This document shows, one piece after another, positions 23,787 to 35,670 of a stretch of DNA of 64,000 nt. Numbering within the stretch: position 1 is the first letter of the stretch; every line of letters begins with the position of its first letter. The DNA is taken from contig CM049306.1 in NCBI GenBank assembly GCA_026874595.1, positions 57,285,519 through 57,349,518 on the forward strand, in the 5' to 3' direction. A model generated the notes under the pieces. The model worked only from the letters and a program-made list of their open reading frames with translations. It was not told the origin of the DNA and made no database searches. Position numbers and translations under genes: made by a program. The stretch comes from Sipunculus nudus. Lineage: Eukaryota > Annelida > Sipuncula > Golfingiida > Sipunculidae.

Positions 23787-24880
23787 GCATGCAACTGCTC
23801 TACTACTTATATATACTCGCATGCAGGTATAGTGAACGTGTCATTATTTGACGTTATTACCATCACAATACACAAAGTTCGATTACAATTCTCCAGCAAT
23901 TTTAAACTTGACTTCACAGACTGAACGTTTACGGATTGCTTTCTGTGGGGTATTTTCAAGAAACCGTTTGATCATATTATATATCGCGAATATCGACGGT
24001 GGTGCCATCTAACGTCTTGGCATCAATACAGTCGGGTATACCCCTTTCTCACTTGAAAGTCAATCCTTTCACGCGTGGTATTATACTTATGGTATTATAA
24101 AGCGCTTTCTGGTCTTTTGAGCCGTTTGGGCCGATTTGGAAAGGGTCCAGTATTGTGATTAGTGTACGCAAGCGCGAATGATGTGTGCCTGTATATATCG
24201 CTTCATTTATGAAATATGATCCACTGATCAAATCATTTTAAAGCCGTGCTGTTTGTGCTAATCGTGGAGTCAAGAGTCTTATGCGTGTATATGACGCATG
24301 CAAATGTAATCAGTCGAGAAATTCCAAATAAATACACTATTTAGGAATTTGGTCAGAAATAAAATAAGTTTAATTTATTTACAGATGTTGTCACATTGCC
24401 CCTACTCTTGGTGTCTGAATAGACACCAAAATGTGAACTTTCAAATAAATGTACATAATTTAACAATGATGTGCGCATTAGGGACCAGACAAGCATCCAT
24501 GAATATTCCCATACATGATGGAGGTTTCATATGCGTTATTTCCCCTTTTAATTTTTATAAAAGGAATTTCACTATTTGGCGGTTTCACATTGACGGATTT
24601 TGTTTTAAGAATATTAAATACAGGGTCTTTTTCAGGCAGATTTGGTTTATTATGCAAAAAATTACCGATAAGTACTGGATATTTGTATTCCATTTTATTG
24701 GATCAAAATTTTCCAATAATCTCACCTCCCCATGCACACGCAAGCACTCTGTACCCCGTGATGACGAAACATGTATGAATCAATCATGCAATATTTATTT
24801 TAACAAGTAAATGTTGTATATACAAAATATAAATATTTAAACTATTACTTTACTGGACTAACTCTTCATGTAGCTTCAAA
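23786..24880. other. Intergenic; three overlapping open frames
   Basis: At 24349-24810 a 153-codon plus frame, an 87-codon plus frame and a 71-codon minus frame overlap. None has a recognisable domain. I record the coincidence but do not call a gene. Confidence 0.4.
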
Positions 24881-25870
24881 TGTAGTCTTGAAGTTTGATC
24901 GGTAGTTCATCGGTGACAGCTGGCATCAATGAAATAAGTTTTTGAAGCTAGGTCGGCGACAAATGAACAAGTGGTTTTGAAAATGAGCAAAGGTCGGGGC
25001 CTTGAGCGACCGGTGGATGCCCAGAGGGTGTTGAGAGCCCCCTGGTGAGCGCGTCTCTGCCGATCACCTGTGTGGGAGCAATGGAGCATTGTGGGGGCTC
25101 TTCCAGAATTCGACCGTCCTGGTCTGTCCGGGGAAGCGGGTATTGTCCGCTTTGACATGGAGTAGGTTTGACAGCCACAAATTAAGCTCATTAGTGCGCC
25201 ATGCAACGAGTTCAGATCACAAGCAGGTATCAATGCCCTCTCCTTTGCCAACACTTAAAGACCCGTCACCGGCAATTACAGCGCACCCCCGAATTTCCAG
25301 CGGGTCTTGCGGGATGGTCTTTTGCGTCTTCTAGAGTTTGCTCTATTCGGGCTCCAATTAAAAAGATGTCCCACCGAGCTTTTCAGTGTGGTGGCCCCCG
25401 GACATGTTTCTGTCCGGGCCCGGGCGGTCTAAATGAGTTCCATTCTCGGCTGGGGTTGGGACCGGTTGGTGCTCTACATACCAACCCCTTTGCCCCAGCG
25501 CACACCAAGTGCGCAAGTGCGTGCCTTACGCAGCCACAAACTGGAGTCTCTCGGCAGAGCGTTGCTCCTGTGGAATAATGAACAATGCTCCTTAAGTTCA
25601 CGTCTTTTCTACTGCCCCAGTCTCGGGTCCAACCCACCGTGAAGTTCCCCTTTCTCACACTCCAATTTGCGTCAGACGACACAGAAACGGTGCTCGTTTG
25701 TAAGGTTTCGACATCTCCGAAATACGCTGCAAGTCTACCGGAAATCTTCAACTTCACTGCCGTATTCGGGTCAGCTGACCTCGATATAAGTCACAGCAGT
25801 GGTAAAACCACAGAAAGTACATACACAGAGCCTGGCAGATGTAATGCTAAATATAGCTTAAACCAGATTA
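24881..25870. promoter_or_regulatory. GC-richer non-coding island D, with a CTCF-like motif
   Basis: About 1 kb of balanced to high GC without microsatellites. At 25035-25048 the minus strand reads TCACCAGGGGGCTC, close to the CTCF core CCACCAGGGGGCGC. Other strings include GAGCAAAGGTCGGGGCCTTG, GATCACCTGTGTGGG and GTCAGCTGACC (25768). Open frames on both strands are typical of GC-rich non-coding DNA and lack domains. It could be a boundary element or an enhancer. Confidence 0.4.
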
Positions 25871-26332
25871 CAAAACATTTGCTCAACATATGACAGAGAG
25901 ACAGAGACAGAGAGAGAAAGAGACAATATATATATTACCCGAACTTAAATTACCTTTCAAAATATAACTGCCAAAAACATAACCCTTGAAACTCTTAACG
26001 CGTTACTAATAATGTATAAATATATTTAATAGTTAATTTAATAATTATATATAAATATATACCATATCTCTTTGTTATTTATATTTTATCCGTATATACG
26101 ATGTTACTTTATGCAATAATCATGTACTCAAAGTCTTCTCCATGTTTATTAACATCATTTACTTTATCAAATGAAGATTAATTGGCATATAGAAAAGGAT
26201 ATTCAAAACCTTAATGATTACAATTTAAAATAAAAAAATGATAATATTTAACTAATATTGTGATATTTTGTATTGTTACTTCAGTGAGGTTAAAATATGT
26301 GTATGCATGCGTTTCCTACGTCATCTTAATAG

Positions 26333-26374
<42 letters not shown>

Positions 26375-27380
26375 GATTAAATAAAATACATCAATTTAAA
26401 ACCTTTGTCGCACAATTTTGCCACCTTAGATATCGAATTAATAAAAAAATGTTGACAAAGAAGTGTTCTTAAGTATTTTTAAAGTGATGGAGTTTTATGT
26501 TATATATAACAGTGAAATAAGATACAGGATTTCAAACCCTTCGGTCTTTTGAGGCACTTAAGATACCGAAAAAGATAAATGCAAACAAACAGACGAAATT
26601 AGCGGATTTTTAATCAACCTAATTAAATATGATTCACACCGAAATTAAGCATGTCACCAAGCCTACTGCAAGAATCATGGTCGTTCAACTGAGTGTTAAC
26701 CTCAAGAAATTTTACGCTCTCAAATGTATCTGGGAGGTTTCATGCATGAGTTTTTTTACTTCTATCGCAATTCGACTGTCCTTTCATGTCGGTTGTTTAG
26801 ATCTAGTTCATATTTTCTTCCTTTTTTATTTTGCTTAATTTGAACATTTTTGTAAGACTGTAAATTGAACCTTTCGTACGCGGTAGGGGTGTTTTTTTCT
26901 TTTTGGTATAGAGTGAAAAGTGGTTATGTATTACTTATGTGTCTGTATGTTTGTGTTAGATATGGTCATATATAAAGCAGTCAATATTGGTATAAGATAT
27001 ACAAAAGTTAAAATATTAGCTGGATTTGAAAAATTATTTATTATGAAGATTCGATTGTTAAAAATCACGGACCATTATCAGAAGTCAAATGCCTGAAGAC
27101 ATACCTGAAAAGGTGCTGTAAGAACACCATTTCGGAATATGAATATGATGAATGTCTAAATTATACTAAATTATTATACAGAATGGATTTTATCCTCAAT
27201 TCAGCAGACAAATTTTCAATTGTCAACTTTTTCAATGCAGTTTCAATATTATCATTGCTTTTCCTTTCCTTGCTTTTTTTTCCATCAGCCATTTTGTCCT
27301 ATACTCACTTGATTCTGCTGATCCTGGTATACAATGCTGTAACTGTATTGTTGTTCACATTTTGCCCATCACAGAGCACC
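25871..27380. other. AT-rich intergenic DNA
   Basis: Contains a GAGACAGAGA-type purine tract at 25891-25925 and a TA run at 26336-26372. The Leu/Phe-rich frame at 27183-27386 is T-rich low complexity. No gene seen. Confidence 0.5.
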
Positions 27381-27830
27381 TTTTAATTTTCCGTTTCACT
27401 TCACACAACAACAGCTGCCTTTTGTGACCGGGTCGACATCCACTTGGGAAACAGGTGGTCAGCGGAGCCTCCGACCTGGAGGTCCGGTTCGACCGCGGCC
27501 AGAGAGAGCTCGCTCACGAGCCGGTCGGGTATAATTGATCCCGATCACTGGCTATTGATCTCTGATCACAGAGAGTACGAGACGCTGATTGTAAGGTCAG
27601 TCATAACAAGCGGGGTCAGTGTTTGATGAGCGCCGAGGTGGCCAGCAAAACAATGATTGTTGATATTACACCTGCCTGACAATGACAACCAGCTCACGTG
27701 CCGCTTGCAGTCACGTCGGCAGTGGTTATCGCAGCGGAGACCAGCCAAACGATCAGACTCATCCCCGACACACTCACACGAACACCCAACACCCACATGC
27801 GCACACAACACACACTCACACATAAGCAAT
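27381..27830. promoter_or_regulatory. GC-richer non-coding island E, with a SOX palindrome
   Basis: Bases 27649-27661 read AACAATGATTGTT, two SOX half-sites in exact inverted arrangement. They are followed by ATTACACCTGCC and TGACAATGACA (another SOX-type core). GGGTATAATTGATCCCGAT and a paired CTCACGTGCC / GTCACGTCGG lie nearby. No coding domain is seen. Regulatory function is inferred from motif density and contrast with the flanks. Confidence 0.4.
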
Positions 27831-28185
27831 CAGATTATCATTATGCGGCTTAATCCTAGCTGTTATTTACAATTTTTTTTAACGTACGAAGAAGTTTTCA
27901 TATTTTTATTAGATATAATAATTAGTTATAATAATTAGAATTTATATAAATATAATGTAACCGGCTCCTTTCCCGGCGTAGAACGCCTTAATATGCAGGA
28001 TGTAAGCCGCACCAGGACTTACTAACGCACACACACACACAACCAGACAGGTTTGTTATATAATGGGCGCATTTCTCTTATCTAGTGGCCAATGACTGAT
28101 GCAGTACTTTTTGTGATATATTGCGCGGTCATAATCGAGTTACACCAATTTAAGCCATGCACATTTTGTCATCATTAAAGCAAAT

Positions 28186-29887
28186 ACCATTACAGGATTA
28201 CAGCATAAGAACCCTCAGGTACATATCCCCAAGTCATAAATCGATAGGTAGCAAGTTCACGTCATACATCGACAGTGTGATGAGTCCATGTAAAGTAAAC
28301 CGACAAGTAAATGGAGTTTTCATCATAAAGCGACAGATAGACGAGTCCACGTCATTAGCCGACAGGGACATGAGTGCACATGTCATAAATTGACAGGGTA
28401 ATAAGTCTTGGTCATAGATCCATTGGTAAATGAGTTCATGTCACAAACAAAAATGGATCCACGTCATAAACCAACAGGTAAGGAGTCCATGTTATAAACC
28501 GAGAGGGAGATGCGTCCATGTAATAAACTGACAGGGTAAAAAGCCTTGGTCATAAAAGGACAGAGAAAATGGGTCAATATCAAAAACTGGCAGGTAAACG
28601 AGCCCACATTATATACCGACAGATAAATAAGTTCATGTAATAAACCGACGTTGCAGGTTTATGAGTCCACGACAAAAACCTAAGATCAAAATGTTTCACG
28701 TCATACGCCCACAGGTAAATTGGTCCACGTCATATATCGACAGGTGAATTGTTCCACGTCATCAACCTACAGGTAAATATATCCACGTAATAAACCAAGA
28801 GGTAAATGTATCCACGTCATAAACAAACAGGTAAATGGGTCCACGTTATAAACCAACAGGTAAATGTATCCACGTTATAAACCAACAGGTAAATGTATCC
28901 ACGTCATAAACCAACAGGTAAAGGGGTCGACATATAATTAACTAACAGGTAAATGTATCCACGACATAAACAAACAGGTATAAAGGGGTCCAGGTATAAT
29001 AAACCAACAGGTAAATGTATACACGTCATAAACAAACAGGTATAAAGGGGTCCACGTATAATGAACCAACAGGTAAATGTATCCACGTCATAAACCAACA
29101 GGGAAAGGGGTCCGCGTATAACTTACCAACAGGTAAATATATCCACGTCATAAACAAAGAGGTAAAGGGGTCCACGTATAATAAACCAACAGGTAAATGT
29201 TTATACGTCATAAACTAACAGGTTAAGGGGTCCACGAATAATAAACCAACAGGTTAATGTATCCATGACATAAACAAACAGGTATAAAAGGCCCAAGTAT
29301 AATAAACCAACAGGTAAATGTATTTACGTCATAAACAAACAGGTATAAAGGGGTCTACATATAATAAACAAACAGGTATAAAGGGGTCTACATATAATAA
29401 ACCAACAGGTAAATGTATCCACGTCATAAACCAACAGGTAAATGTATCCACGTCATAAACCAACAGGTTAAGGCGTCCACGTATAATTAACCAACAGGTA
29501 AATGTATCCACGACATAAACAAACAGGTATAAGGGGGTCCACGTATAATAAACCAACAGGTAAATGTATCCACGTCATAAACCAACAGGTAAATGTATCC
29601 ACGTCATAAACCAACAGGTAAATGTATCCACGTCATAAACCAACAGGTAAATGTATCCACGTCATAAACCAACAGGTAAATATATCCACGTCATAAACCA
29701 ACATGGAAAGGGGTAGACCGACGAGTAGATGAGCGCACTCATAAACCGACGGGTAAATGATTCCACGTCATAAACTGACATGGAGAAGAGTTCACGTCAA
29801 ACAGACCGACAGGGAGATAAGTCCACTTCATAAACCGTCAGGTACATTGGTCCACGTCATAAACTGATAGGTAAATGGGTCCATGTT
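28186..29887. repeat. Minisatellite, 29-bp and 33-bp units, first segment
   Basis: The 29-bp A unit runs AACAGGTAAATGTATCCACG followed by TCATAAACC. A 33-bp B variant contains GGTATAAAGGGGTCCACG and then TATAATAAACC. In the core (about 28780-29540) A and B alternate. About five identical A units follow (29545-29700). Copies become degenerate toward 28186 and after 29700. The array continues at 30729 after a transposon insertion. Open frames such as 28904-29556 merely translate the repeat. Confidence 0.95.
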
Positions 29888-30728
29888 TAGGGGCGCAGCC
29901 AGGATTTAGGGAGGGGAGGGGGGGGGGCGCTAATCTGCATGTGTGGGTACATACTATTGTTATTATTACTATACGTTATATATTTTTGTCTATGAAACTA
30001 TTGCTTTTTTTTATTTTCAATTATGAACCATGGTTTTATTAAGGTTACTTACAGATAAATTTTTTGAATATGCAATAGAAAGAGGACATTGTGAGGCAAT
30101 TTTCACAAAAAAAGAGGATTTCCTGTTCCTGAAAAACTGTTCCCTTATGTCTTTTGCGTTATGTAGTCAAACCGTAGATAAAATTTCAATCGTTTTCTAA
30201 CATGTTAAAGTCAATGGCGCAATGGCGCAATTACGTTTATAACTTGCAAAATATTATCTTATAAATGTAATGCTCAGAGTGAAATCACTGATATGTTCAA
30301 ATCTTATGTTAAACTTTGCATTATACCGGGGTCCGTGGTCCCGAAACCACACAAGTCTCGTAAGAGCAAGAGCTCAGATCGCGAGTTCGAGTACCAGTAT
30401 CACAAGAGGGGCCGTGACATTGTTCACGGTCGACCCCAACCAGAACCTAGTGCTCTTCAGTTGTTCTGCTGCTATTCATAATCATCCTCATTCTAAACTT
30501 TTGATTTTAAGTTATAAACTACAGATAACTTAAATAAAATCTAATTGTTGATTATTAAAAAGAAATATGAAAAATGAAAAAATTATCACGAATATTGGGA
30601 AATTAGGTAAAAAAATTATCATTATTTAACTAAGTGAAATTCCGAAAGGACGGCGAGTACTGGATGCGACCGGTGGGGGGGGGGGGGGGGCCATGGCCCC
30701 CTGCGGCCCCCCCTTGGCTACGCCCCTG
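29888..30728. mobile_element. hAT-like DNA transposon insertion (non-autonomous)
   Basis: The ends are imperfect inverted repeats: TAGGGGCGCAGCCAGGATTT at the left and, at the right, CAGGGGCGTAGCCAAGG on the minus strand. Each is followed inward by G-runs. This is the terminal style of a hAT-like family common in invertebrates. Both flanks carry ATGTT (29883-29887 and 30729-30733), and rejoining them restores the minisatellite phase. A hAT element would usually leave 8 bp, so the assignment rests on the termini. Inside is an 87-codon frame with no transposase motif. Confidence 0.75.
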
Positions 30729-30840
30729 ATGTTATAAACCGACATGCAGGAAAATCGGTCTACGTCATGAACCGACCAAGAGTTGAATCCACGTTATAAA
30801 CGTCATAAAGACTTGAAGATTATACAAGTCATAAACTGAC
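30729..30840. repeat. Minisatellite, segment beyond the transposon
   Basis: Degenerate units (GTTATAAACCGACATGCAGG, CTACGTCATGAACCGACC, TCATAAACTGACAG) continue the array seen before 29888. Confidence 0.85.
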
Positions 30841-31880
30841 AGTTTTTGAGGATGTTTGGGGCAAGTCAGCTGCGTTATACTGGCGAATTTGCAAATTTCA
30901 TTTATAAGTGCATTTTTCCTCAGAAATGATGCAAAAGATATGATGGAAAATGGCGCCTTAGTACACCCCCTGAATCGGTTCCAATGAATTCAAGGCAAAC
31001 AATGCATCTTTGAAGAAAACAACGGATGAGCTTTAACAAAACGATTTGGTACCGCCTTCAGTTATGTTTGGTGGACGTTTTCATTATAAATAACATTAAC
31101 AATTCATATATAATTGCATGCATGGCTTGTACCACGTAGAATGCCGAAGTGTGTTCACACTTCATACATTTTAGTGGATTTTACATTGGTACAATAGTAC
31201 AGAGACGATGTTCATTCATTTTCATATTATACCAGGTGGTTTTGTTTTTGGACAATAACATCAATTGGTGATAGCGGTGAAGCTATATGTACTCCATATA
31301 TGCATTGTTATGTCTGTGCAATCTAGACAAGTCCATTTTGATCAGTTAAGACACTAATTATACACCAGACTTGACTAATACCGGTGTACAGACCAACGGT
31401 TTTACATCAATGGCCGTTGGTCACGAAACTTTGTCCCTGCCCCGTATCATTACAGAGTCGTTTAAAGCCAAGTCCCGGTGGTTTGTACTATTTACGAGCC
31501 AACGCTCACGTGCGCACGCGCTGTTTTAGCAGGTGGCTTTGCGCGGCCGCGTTACAAAACCTCGAATTGTCAGTTCATTCATAAAAGCAGTCTTGGATTA
31601 ATGACTGTTTATGAACATTCGTGGAAAGCAAATGTCCCCTGGTGCAGCTATGTGCACCTCCCGGATGTTTTAAATGTTGATTTGAATGAAAATGGATTGA
31701 AGGTCGTTAATCATATCATTTTAAAACAGGTGTAAAATTAATCTCGCAGACTGAGTAACCGACAATATACCGATATATCTTTATATAATGTTGCATGGAT
31801 CAATATAACGATATATCGATACGTCATGTCAACACGGTTATCGTCATATCGTCATGTGGAGGAGACACATTTACAAAAAA
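30841..31880. other. Intergenic, small GC-richer patch
   Basis: Bases 31380-31690 are GC-richer (CTCACGTGCGCACGCGCTGT) and could be another small regulatory island. ATATATCGATACGTCATG near 31812 resembles a hAT-end scrap. No gene. Confidence 0.4.
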
Positions 31881-31925
31881 AATTATTATTATTATTATTA
31901 TATTATTATTATTTTTATTATAATA

Positions 31926-31984
<59 letters not shown>
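31881..31984. repeat. (TTA)n microsatellite
   Basis: Interrupted TTA/ATT trinucleotide run. The poly-Asn open frame is an artefact. Confidence 0.98.
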
Positions 31985-33590
31985 CTTTTTTATATTTTAT
32001 AATCATACTGAAGGTTGATCATTCAGCACATCAGAGCTGAAAAAAAGTAAAATGTAAACAAAAAATAGATTTATAATTAAATATGCCATCTTGAAGTAGT
32101 ACCTGTAATAATGAAATATTAGATTTGATAAATGTTGCTTGTTCGTTTTTACGTATAATCGATAAACGTATTAATGAATGTGAACTATACTAAATAATCA
32201 GTGCTTTTACTCAGAGAAGGAAGCATAAGGAGACAAAGAACGTATCGTAGTGTATATAGTGTATTCCGGATAATATATAGCAAATATAAATGTACTAGCA
32301 TTTATTGGCTGATCGAAGCCCACCTCTAGTAATTAATGAACTGGCGATACATGCTTCAACAATCCGACTTGGGACTTGAAATCCGGGATTTATTTCCTAC
32401 CTTTTCCGACCTATGACATCCGGATTTTATTCAGTTGCAAACAAGCATTTGCGGGCAATAAAAGATTTGAAATGTTTGCAATATTCAGATTGACTGGATA
32501 TGCCACAAATGTCCAGTGCTAGTGAAAAAAATACACGATTAATTATTGTTAAGTTGTAAATCAGAACAATTTTAATTATTAGACAAAATCTCTGTTTTTC
32601 TTCTGTACATTCCGCCATCCAGAAGCCCCCTGAATGGTTTACTGATGCGATTTACATCAATAGCCCAGGGACTGTCCATCTGGTCCAAGGAGAGATTATA
32701 CCTTGGGTCGATCGTTGCATAATGGCGGTCTTCCTATATGTAGATATGAGTGAGTACTCCATCAGGTGAGCTGACGGCATCGGTCCAAGACCTCCGTTAA
32801 TCTATCATCAACGTTAAGATTCATTAGCCCAAAAATTACATAATATGTACTTCAGATCCGAAAAAAAAGTATATATCATTGCAAACCATGCATGCATGTA
32901 GAATTTCCCACCCAGTAGGACATGTTTTGGTAAAGTTGCACCAAGACTTATTAAAATTTCTAATATTTAAATTTAATTTAAAACGCGATATTCCCAGCCT
33001 CAGAACACAATTGGACAAATTCCGGTAAATCTATACTAGAATTAACCTACAGTGGATCCTCTCCACTGGCATCTCTTTACTAGGAGCACCTCCTATTTAC
33101 AACCATTCACGGGTAGTCCCTTGAAAGTAGCTCCCGAAAGCTATCACCTCCCTACTAAGGGCACCTGTGTATTGCATGAAAAAATGTTCGGTCCATCAGT
33201 GTCCGTAATTCGGAGGTTTCTGTACTGACATATATCGCCACAATTTTTTTATTGTTTATTCGTTAATCACGTTTCTTTCATGGGGTAGATTTAACTTTTT
33301 ACTTTTGTTTGAAAATGTTATCACTCATTTGTAGAATTCGTCCATAACTGGTTTAATATCAGTTTTAGAAATAAAAGAAAACAATCACTTTTTTAACATA
33401 TTTCTCCTTATATAAGCCAAATATTATATGTAAGTCTCCCCAATCATCATCATCATCTATATTATAACTGACGGTGGCAATAATCGGTGTCATGCAAATG
33501 CCCGTTTTGAGGTGAAGGAGTGTCGGTAATGATGGAAGTGCTTCCAAAGGGAGGTTCATCTTATACATATTTCACCCATACATCCTATAT
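31985..33590. other. Intergenic, nothing recognised
   Basis: AT-rich with moderate-GC patches at 32620-32820 and 33040-33200. No domain-bearing frame. Confidence 0.5.
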
Positions 33591-34260
33591 GAAATTTGTC
33601 ATTATTCTGGTCCATAGCAACTAGCATCAGAAACGACGCCAGTGTATATATCCAGCCTTAGCCGTCTTGAGTCGTCCCATGACCAGGGAATGCACAGGAA
33701 TTATAACGGCCCCCATCCCGTTGCATCGATAACATGGTAAACAATGGATTATCTTAACATTAGGCTACACAAGTGATGAATTAACACATAAAAATAGCGA
33801 AATCACACATCAAATTGACAATTCGTCTTTCTAGAAAAGAGTCCTTTCCTATGTCGCGTATATACAATTTGGCTATTGTGAATTGAAGTAACCCATACGA
33901 ACCATGCTTGTATATTCATGCGGTAAGAAATTCCTCAAACAGGAGAAATTTACCTTTCATTTGATTTACAACGGCATTCTCTCGTAAATGGTAGTTGTTA
34001 GAAAGTACACAAAACGGCTATAGGGTTTGGTCTGGAATATATAAAGTGACACCGTACTCGTAGGCCCTGAGGCGTTGTCAAAAATGACGAAAATATTTGC
34101 ACTCTCGTCGAGCGTTATACATGTATATGCAGTGTAATGGCACTCTGGCGCTGGCCGTAGACTCTCACATGTCAGAGGGCCGAAATGGCGCTATAACCCA
34201 GCCTGTGAACTCGGCCCATGGAATACCGATCTCACACTTATTCGGCTGAAGTCTCTGTTG
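33591..34260. promoter_or_regulatory. GC-richer non-coding island F, with a FOX/SOX/OTX composite
   Basis: Contains GCATCGAT (Onecut-type) directly before GTAAACAATGGATTA (33737-33751). In that string a forkhead core GTAAACAA, a SOX core AACAATGG and an OTX/paired-class core GGATTA overlap. A second GC-richer half lies at 34060-34250. No coding frame. The enhancer reading is inferred. Confidence 0.4.
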
Positions 34261-34774
34261 CTAGTTATTATTATTATTACTGAATTCTCCTAACCATTCA
34301 TTATTTTCAACTTAAAGACCATTTTCGTTTGATCCCAAATACGACAGGTAGTGTTTCAATATAATGAACACAAAGCAATTGATAAGACAAACATATATTT
34401 CAAATCCTAATTACCACTTATTTATTAACAGAATCAAACCGGTTTGTTGATACTCTAGGAACAACTAAAATATGTTTAACTAGTGAATTTTTGAGTCTCG
34501 GAAAATGTTAAGACCCGGAGGGCCTTAATCCTTAATTCAGACTATAACACATTGTTTTCTGCCTTCATACACAATCAAATGTGCCGACAGGATGCACAGC
34601 GATAGACTCTTCGAGAAAGACTTTGAGATATCTCTGGATGTATGGAGAAATAAGGGAAATGACTCCCCTTAGGACACACTATCGTTACCGATAGTTCAAG
34701 ATGAAAAACGTGCAAATCCGAGGCGTGACCATAAAACAGTTCCGTGACAAAATTCCAGTTCGACCACCGTCAAT

Positions 34775-34854
34775 TATAATATAGATTATTATAATAATTA
34801 TCATTATTAATATTATTATAATAATAATAATAGTTATTATTATTATTATTATTT

Positions 34855-34919
<65 letters not shown>

Positions 34920-34980
34920 GTGATCTTCTTTATAATTGTTATTATTAATATAATTTTTATTTTGTTATTATTTATATAAT
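34775..34980. repeat. (TTA)n microsatellite, long and interrupted
   Basis: About 200 bp of TTA/ATT/AAT repeats. The poly-Ile frame on the minus strand is an artefact. Confidence 0.97.
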
Positions 34981-35040
34981 TCTTCATGCTTCTTCATTCT
35001 TCATAATGATACGGGAATATTAGCTTCATGCATAACCGTT

Positions 35041-35670
35041 ACATTGGGTCTGTTACCCCCTACTTACCAGAGATTCACCTGAATTGGTGAAAACTGCCTC
35101 CGCGGACCCCCAAGCAGCCGATTAGGCTGAGCTCAGCTACAGGTATTATTGGTTCACGCCTGTAACTGAAGATGGCAATTAGCCTGAGGAACCTATTGGC
35201 AATAAATTTGGCCGTCGCCAGATAGTGAAACGTGTTTAAGAGGAGAGATCGGATGCCTCTCCAAACATATCGCGGCTCTTCTAATGACTTGTCGGCCTTT
35301 TGCGCCCTCCAAACGGACCTAATGAATTTTGCACAACGCATTGTAACGAGGCAATGGCGGAGTGAAAGGTGATTTTCCAGGGCTAATGGGCAACAATTCA
35401 TGTTCTTTTGGTTCTCCAGGCCATGATAAGATGGGATGAGTGCGGGGATAAGGAAGGGAGGCATCTTCAGACCTGCGAGAGTCATCTGTCATCGTGACTC
35501 GAGGTCTTGCTCGCTGCGCTACTTATACACACTTGTCCGGGGCACGGCAGCTAATTAGTAATTATCTCTGACACCCGAGAATGCTAGGACAGGAAGCTAG
35601 ACGAGCAATTAGCCTGGATGCTGTAAATAGTCCCATTTCCTTTTTTTCTAACCATTCCGACAAAACAACC
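35041..35670. promoter_or_regulatory. GC-richer non-coding island G, with repeated GCAATTAGCCTG
   Basis: The 12-mer GCAATTAGCCTG occurs exactly twice, at 35175-35186 and 35605-35616. Also present are GCCGATTAGGCTGAG (35117), a palindromic GCTAATTAGTAATTATC (about 35550), GGCTAATGGGCAAC and GACCTAATGAATTTTG. The minus-strand 136-codon frame (35075-35485) covers these motifs but has no domain. The density of CAATTAG/TAATTA cores makes this one of the best enhancer candidates. Confidence 0.45.

Noticed and set aside
23582-23851. Long Tyr-Ile open frames on both strands (also at 10573, 15396, 21649, 41469, 43566)
   Set aside because: They are translations of (TA)n microsatellites.
24349-24810. 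153-codon plus-strand open frame
   Set aside because: Overlapping open frames in other phases and on the minus strand, with no domain. Judged chance.
28904-29556. Repetitive open frames with a TGKCIHVIN or HLPVGLLYVDPF pattern
   Set aside because: They are translations of the 29/33-bp minisatellite, equally open on both strands.
30380-30400. GAGTTCGAGTACC as a tRNA gene B box
   Set aside because: No matching A box or cloverleaf could be drawn. It lies inside the hAT-like insertion.
28186-30840. CRISPR-like array
   Set aside because: Units are directly contiguous with no unique spacers, and the genome is animal.
31824-34987. Poly-Asn and poly-Ile open frames
   Set aside because: They arise from (TTA)n repeats.
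35075-35485. 136-codon minus-strand open frame
   Set aside because: It lies on a motif-rich non-coding island and has no domain. GC-rich DNA gives longer random frames.
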